Assembly: GCA_007127275.1 (NCBI GenBank)
Contig: SKZP01000582.1
Span: forward strand, 1 to 8,353
Direction of reading: 5' to 3'
Source: Planctomycetota bacterium
GTDB lineage: Bacteria > Planctomycetota > UBA8742 > SKZP01
DNA: 8,353 nucleotides
Positions 5,377-8,353 of the stretch are shown one piece after another (within the stretch, counting starts at the first letter, position 1; each line of letters opens with the position of its first letter). Under the pieces are notes generated by a model. That model saw only the letters and a program-made list of their open reading frames with translations. It was not told the DNA's origin and did not search any database. The position numbers and the translations under genes were made by a program.

Positions 5377-6327
5377 ATGCTGCGTGGGCTTGTTGATCGT
5401 GGCAACCGACTGATGCGCCGCAAGCCATTGCGTGCGCTGTTTGACGCGTGGTTCGGGTTCGCCGGCTACCGGCGTGGTGCCGCCATGGCGCCGTGCGACT
5501 TTCGCGGCATTCTTGACGACCCGCTTGAAGCGTTCGAACGTGCCGACGCCGCCTCCGGCCAACCGGTCGTGATCGAGGTGCCCTTGCACGCCTGCCGCGG
5601 CTTTCCCATCCTTGGCTTTCCGTTGCATGCGGCCTCGCCGCATCCCTTGGTACGCACGGCGCGAGAGTTCGTCGCCGCCCCTTCGCTGCGCGAGGAGGAC
5701 TCGTCGCTGCGCGAGTTTTACGAGGCGTTTCAGCCGCGCACCGGTGCCGAGCTGCTCGGCCTCGAAGGGCCGCTGGCGACGGGCCCCCTGGCGCGGTTGC
5801 CGGCACTGGAGGTGGAAGTGCCGTGGCGCTACGCACCCGGGCCGCGGGTGAAGCGGGCACGGTTTCGCTTGATGCGCGAAGAAGCGGCGCGCTACGGCTA
5901 CGAGCTCACCGGCCACGACGGCATCACCGTCTTCGGCCCTGTCAGCGAGGGAAAGCGGCAGCTCGAGTTCGAGCGGATTACGCGCACGGTCGCCTCCATT
6001 GAAGAGCGCGGCTACCTCGGCGGCATCTCCACCGGACACATTCAAGCAATCTCTCTCGTGCGCGACGGCACGGCTCGCTACCTCATCCGTGCCGCGCAGC
6101 ACCGCTCGGCCGCCCTCGCCGCGCTGGGTTACGAGCGCATTCCCGTACTGCTAAAGCCAAGCGCCTGCCTGCAGCGAGACGACCTCGACTCCTGGCCCGC
6201 GGTGCGAAATGGCGCGTTCACCCGCGAGCAGGCCCAAGCGGTCTTCGACCGCATCTTCGAAGGGCGCCCCCCGGCCGCGCTCGCGAACGTATGGCCACCG
6301 GTACAGACAACCACGGCCACGGCATAA
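5377..6327 (+). CDS. ParB/sulfiredoxin-fold protein of a surface-glycan cassette
   Basis: A 316-residue soluble protein whose C-terminal third carries a ParB/Srx-type core: ITRTVASIEERGY (201-213), GHIQAISLV (220-228), then ARYLIRAAQHRSAALAALGY (233-252) and ERIPVLL (253-259). The A-Q-H-R stretch (240-243) corresponds to the nucleotide-contacting GxHR motif of ParB and SerK. No helix-turn-helix or DNA-binding domain is apparent, and the first 190 residues match nothing I recognise, so chromosome partitioning is unlikely. The ParB/Srx fold also makes small-molecule kinases (the SerK and SbnI serine kinases), which fits a place after a glycosyltransferase and a kinase. ATG 5377 lacks a clear ribosome site and sits between sequences resembling the dispersed repeat; ATG 5413 and 5485 are in-frame alternatives. 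Function is inferred from fold and context only. Confidence 0.78.
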   Translation: MLRGLVDRGNRLMRRKPLRALFDAWFGFAGYRRGAAMAPCDFRGILDDPLEAFERADAASGQPVVIEVPLHACRGFPILGFPLHAASPHPLVRTAREFVAAPSLREEDSSLREFYEAFQPRTGAELLGLEGPLATGPLARLPALEVEVPWRYAPGPRVKRARFRLMREEAARYGYELTGHDGITVFGPVSEGKRQLEFERITRTVASIEERGYLGGISTGHIQAISLVRDGTARYLIRAAQHRSAALAALGYERIPVLLKPSACLQRDDLDSWPAVRNGAFTREQAQAVFDRIFEGRPPAALANVWPPVQTTTATA

Positions 6328-6721
6328 CCCGCCCGAACTCACCACGAAAACCCACCGTCTCCGCCGCCTTTTAACGAAACGGCACCGGAAGCGCTTGGAG
6401 TGAGATAGGCCGAGGCGGTTTCGCTCGCATGCAAAGCGCCAAAGCCTGAAAGTCCAGGCGGTGGCTCTCGACGTATGACACCGGCGTAGGCGAGACGCGT
6501 ACCGCGTGGCGTTGAACAAACGCTGGGCGACTTCGCCGCGCCACCTTCCTCGCAGGCCCAATTTCAGCGCGCCAACACGGAAGCCCTTGCAAGACCCCGC
6601 GCTTCGCCTCGGAGGACTCGCGGCCCGCGCTCGCGTTTCGGCCTCCACGGATCTGAAACACTTCTCCCCACTCGCTAGGGAACTCACGGTAGCGCAGGCG
6701 CGAACGCCCTTTGCGTGGGGC
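6328..6721. other. Non-coding gap with a branched hairpin; possible gene remnant
   Basis: No convincing gene. A nested structure stands out at 6506-6544: GTGGCG (6506-6511) with CGCCAC (6539-6544), enclosing GGCGA (6526-6530) with TCGCC (6533-6537); just before it, ACGCG/CGCGT form a short hairpin (6495-6507). The minus strand stays open from 6757 to 6371, with a translation rich in Arg and Pro and no recognisable domain, so it may be a decayed gene, a dispersed intergenic element or chance. No clear terminator follows the ParB-fold gene. Confidence 0.4.
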
Positions 6722-6749
6722 TTGACGCGTGGTGGCCTCGCGGTAGAAC
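6722..6749 (+). promoter_or_regulatory. Candidate sigma-70 promoter of the sugar-binding protein gene
   Basis: TTGACG (6722-6727) matches the -35 consensus at five of six positions; TAGAAC (6744-6749) matches the -10 at four of six with 16-base spacing. Transcription would begin near 6756, about 80 bases before the start codon, placing the inverted repeat at 6764-6795 in the early leader. Confidence 0.38.
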
Positions 6750-6763
6750 GAGCGCAACGGTAG

Positions 6764-6795
6764 GTGTCGGATACTCAGTCGTTCGCATTCGACAC
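6764..6795. promoter_or_regulatory. Inverted repeat in the leader of the sugar-binding protein gene
   Basis: GTGTCG (6764-6769) and CGACAC (6790-6795) form an inverted repeat with a 20-base spacer, just downstream of the promoter candidate. A similar palindrome, GTATCG/CGATAC, occurs at 944-960, and both share GCATTCGAyAC on the right side. It could be an operator or an mRNA stem-loop. Confidence 0.3.
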
Positions 6796-6834
6796 TTAGG
6801 CGCTTCCTGCTGTTCTTTCCGCGGAGTCAACTGA

Positions 6835-8136
6835 ATGTATACGACGTCGCTTTGGATTCGCAGCTCATTCGTGTTCGCCTGCCTGCTTGCCCTGACTGTC
6901 GCCGGCTGCAGCGGCGAAAACGGCGGGGCCGACGCCGACGGCGAGGGAGACGAGATTGAGTTGCGGCTTGTCACCACTCGGCCCACTGCGCCAAAGGTGT
7001 GGGACGCCGCAATTAAGGCGTTCGAAGCGGAGCACCCACACATCAGCGTGACGCTGGAGACCACGCCGAACAACTCGAGCGAATTGCATGCCCTGCTGAC
7101 GCAGCGCCTCGCCAACGAGGATCCCTCGGTCGACGTGTTCATGATGGACGTGGTCTGGCCGAGCGAGTTCGCGCTGGCTGGCTACGCGCAGCCGCTGACC
7201 GAGTCGTTCAACTTCGCCACGCGTGACGAGTTTTTCGCCTCGGGCATTGAGGCCTACACCGTCGAAGGAGAGATCTACGCGGTGCCATTCTTCCTCGACG
7301 CGGGGCTGCTCTACTACCGCGAGGATCTGCTCGAGGCACACGGCTTTTCTCCGCCGCGAACCTGGGATCGACTTGTCGAGCAGGCGGAGACCATTCTCAC
7401 GGCCAGCGACAACGACGCCTTGCGCGGCTACGTCGGCCAGTTCAAGCGCTACGAAGGGCTTGTCTGCAACATGCTCGAGTTGGTCGAGTCCGCCGGCGGC
7501 GACGTCAGCGACCCCATGAACCCGCAAACGCTGGTTGCGCTGGAGTTCGTCGCCGAGAACCTCGCGCCGTTGATGCCCGACGGTGTCTTCACCTACGAAG
7601 AGCAACACGCCTACGACGCGTTTCGCAGCGGCAATGCCGTGTTCATGCGCAATTGGCCGTATGCGTATGCGGCGAACGTGGAGGAGGGCTCGCCGGTGAA
7701 AGGCAAGGTGGGCATGGCGCCGTTGCCCCGTCACGGCGGCGGCGACTCGGTTGCCACGCTGGGCGGCTGGGGCTTCGCGGTCAGCGCATTTAGCCGCCAC
7801 CCCGAGGAGGCGTGGAAGCTGGTGGAGCACATGTCGAGTGGTGAGACACAACGGTCGCTGGCCGTGGCGACGGGCAAAGTGCCGGCCCACCGTTTGAGTT
7901 TCGAGCACACCGAGGTGCAGGCCGCCCAGCCGCATTTCTCGCAACTACAATCTGTCATTGAGCGCGCGCGGCCGCGGCCGAAGACGCCGTTGTACGGGCC
8001 AATCAGCGACATTCTTCAGCGTTTCTACACGGATGCGTTACGCGAGTTCGAGGATCCACACACGCTGGTCGAGCAAGCTCAGCGAGCGGCACAGCGAATC
8101 CGCGACGCGAACCGCCGCGCCGGCCTCACCGAGTAG
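6835..8136 (+). CDS. ABC-transporter sugar-binding lipoprotein (family 1, CUT1 type)
   Basis: A 433-residue solute-binding protein that should capture a sugar, probably an oligosaccharide such as trehalose or maltose, and deliver it to an ABC importer. The N-terminus is a lipoprotein signal ending LTVAGC, with C25 as lipidation site and Ser at +2, followed by an acidic Gly-rich linker (26-40). Family features: IELRLVTTRP (41-50), DVFMMDVVWPSEFALAGYAQPL (100-121, the hinge region of MalE/ThuE/LpqY-like proteins), YAVPFFLDAGLLYYREDLL (148-166), FMRNWPYAY (270-278), LGGWGFAVS (309-317) and EEAWKLVEHM (324-333). GGAG (6823-6826) lies eight bases before the ATG. No permease or ATPase gene lies within the window; the 217 bases after the stop hold only repeats and a palindrome. 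Ligand identity cannot be fixed without comparison. Confidence 0.9.
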   Translation: MYTTSLWIRSSFVFACLLALTVAGCSGENGGADADGEGDEIELRLVTTRPTAPKVWDAAIKAFEAEHPHISVTLETTPNNSSELHALLTQRLANEDPSVDVFMMDVVWPSEFALAGYAQPLTESFNFATRDEFFASGIEAYTVEGEIYAVPFFLDAGLLYYREDLLEAHGFSPPRTWDRLVEQAETILTASDNDALRGYVGQFKRYEGLVCNMLELVESAGGDVSDPMNPQTLVALEFVAENLAPLMPDGVFTYEEQHAYDAFRSGNAVFMRNWPYAYAANVEEGSPVKGKVGMAPLPRHGGGDSVATLGGWGFAVSAFSRHPEEAWKLVEHMSSGETQRSLAVATGKVPAHRLSFEHTEVQAAQPHFSQLQSVIERARPRPKTPLYGPISDILQRFYTDALREFEDPHTLVEQAQRAAQRIRDANRRAGLTE

Positions 8137-8186
8137 ACGCCCGGTCAAGGCGAGCGGAGGGCGCGAGGGTTCCGAGGCAAAGCACG

Positions 8187-8200
8187 GAAACACGTGTTTC
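8187..8200. promoter_or_regulatory. Perfect 14-bp palindrome, possible operator
   Basis: GAAACACGTGTTTC is fully self-complementary around a central CG, 50 bases after the sugar-binding protein stop. Without a loop it is a poor RNA hairpin, so a site for a dimeric regulator is more plausible. LacI-family sugar regulators often use even palindromes with central CG. Which regulator, if any, is inference. Confidence 0.33.
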
Positions 8201-8204
8201 ATCC

Positions 8205-8230
8205 AAGCCCACGGGCTTCGCCCGTGGGTC
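8205..8230. repeat. Dispersed repeat, copy D: complete hairpin at the head of the array
   Basis: GCCCACGGGC (8207-8216) pairs with GCCCGTGGGT (8220-8229) around a TTC loop, the longest and most regular hairpin of the dispersed family in the window. Its right arm is the first copy of the tandem unit that follows. It may help end transcription of the sugar-binding protein gene, although no T-tract follows. Confidence 0.7.
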
Positions 8231-8353
8231 CCACCCACTTCAAGACCCGCCCGTGGGTCCCACCCACTTCAAGACCCGCCCGTGGGTCCCACCCACTTCA
8301 AGTCTCGCCTGTGGGTCCCACCCACTTCAAGACCCGCCCGTGGGTCCCACCCA
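8221..8353. repeat. Tandem array of 29-base units, running off the window edge
   Basis: Units begin at 8221, 8250, 8279, 8308 and 8337, an exact 29-base period; the fifth is cut by the window edge. Each contains CCCGTGGGTCCCACCCACTT followed by CAAGACCCG. The 8279/8308 junction carries three changes (TCTCGCCT in place of ACCCGCCC, 8303-8310). The repeated part is the right arm of the dispersed hairpin; only the first unit has its pairing partner. There are no spacers between units. Confidence 0.9.

Noticed and set aside
6506..6763. 85-codon + strand frame before the sugar-binding gene
   Set aside because: Arg/Pro/Ala-rich translation with no domain, overlapping the branched hairpin and the promoter candidate; no ribosome site.
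8221..8353. CRISPR array
   Set aside because: The 29-base period is contiguous and nearly identical throughout; there are no unique spacers and no cas gene nearby.

Overview
The window is a visibly GC-rich piece of a bacterial chromosome. Gene style (dense ATGA overlap, PhoR-like sensor kinase, WcaL/AmsK-type glycosyltransferase, WaaP-like small kinase, lipoprotein sugar-binding protein) suggests a Gram-negative proteobacterium, most likely a high-GC gammaproteobacterium. Genus cannot be read from the sequence. All five well-supported protein genes lie on the + strand.

Layout. 1-1286 has no convincing intact gene. It holds a dispersed inverted repeat (48-101), a T-tract terminator candidate (193-250), and a very strongly base-paired stretch (about 396-838) that I read as the truncated 5' part of a group II intron; its maturase frame opens like a reverse transcriptase but stops after 17 codons. 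A run of small hairpins follows (862-960), then a second, fuller copy of the dispersed repeat just upstream of the first gene. 1287-2780 is an orphan membrane histidine kinase (2 TM, HAMP, PAS, HisKA, HATPase_c). A hairpin terminator (2853-2881) and an extended -10 promoter (2987-2995) separate it from a translationally coupled pair: a GT4 glycosyltransferase (3040-4323) and a small sugar/lipid-A-kinase-like protein (4320-5105). After a 271-base gap with another repeat copy comes a ParB/sulfiredoxin-fold protein (5377-6327). A 507-base non-coding gap precedes a sugar ABC-transporter binding lipoprotein (6835-8136). The window ends inside a tandem array of 29-base units made from one arm of the same dispersed repeat.

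How the genes may work together. The glycosyltransferase, kinase and ParB-fold protein look like a small cell-surface glycan cassette: one adds a sugar, the second probably phosphorylates a glycan or lipid carrier, and the third has a fold that in SerK/SbnI is itself a small-molecule kinase. That reading is inference from fold and order. The sensor kinase and sugar-binding lipoprotein have their own apparent regulatory regions and lack their usual partners (response regulator; permeases and ATPase) inside the window.

The most interesting items are the glycosyltransferase-kinase-ParB-fold set, the four-site REP/BIME-like repeat family with its 29-base tandem amplification, and the truncated structured intron.
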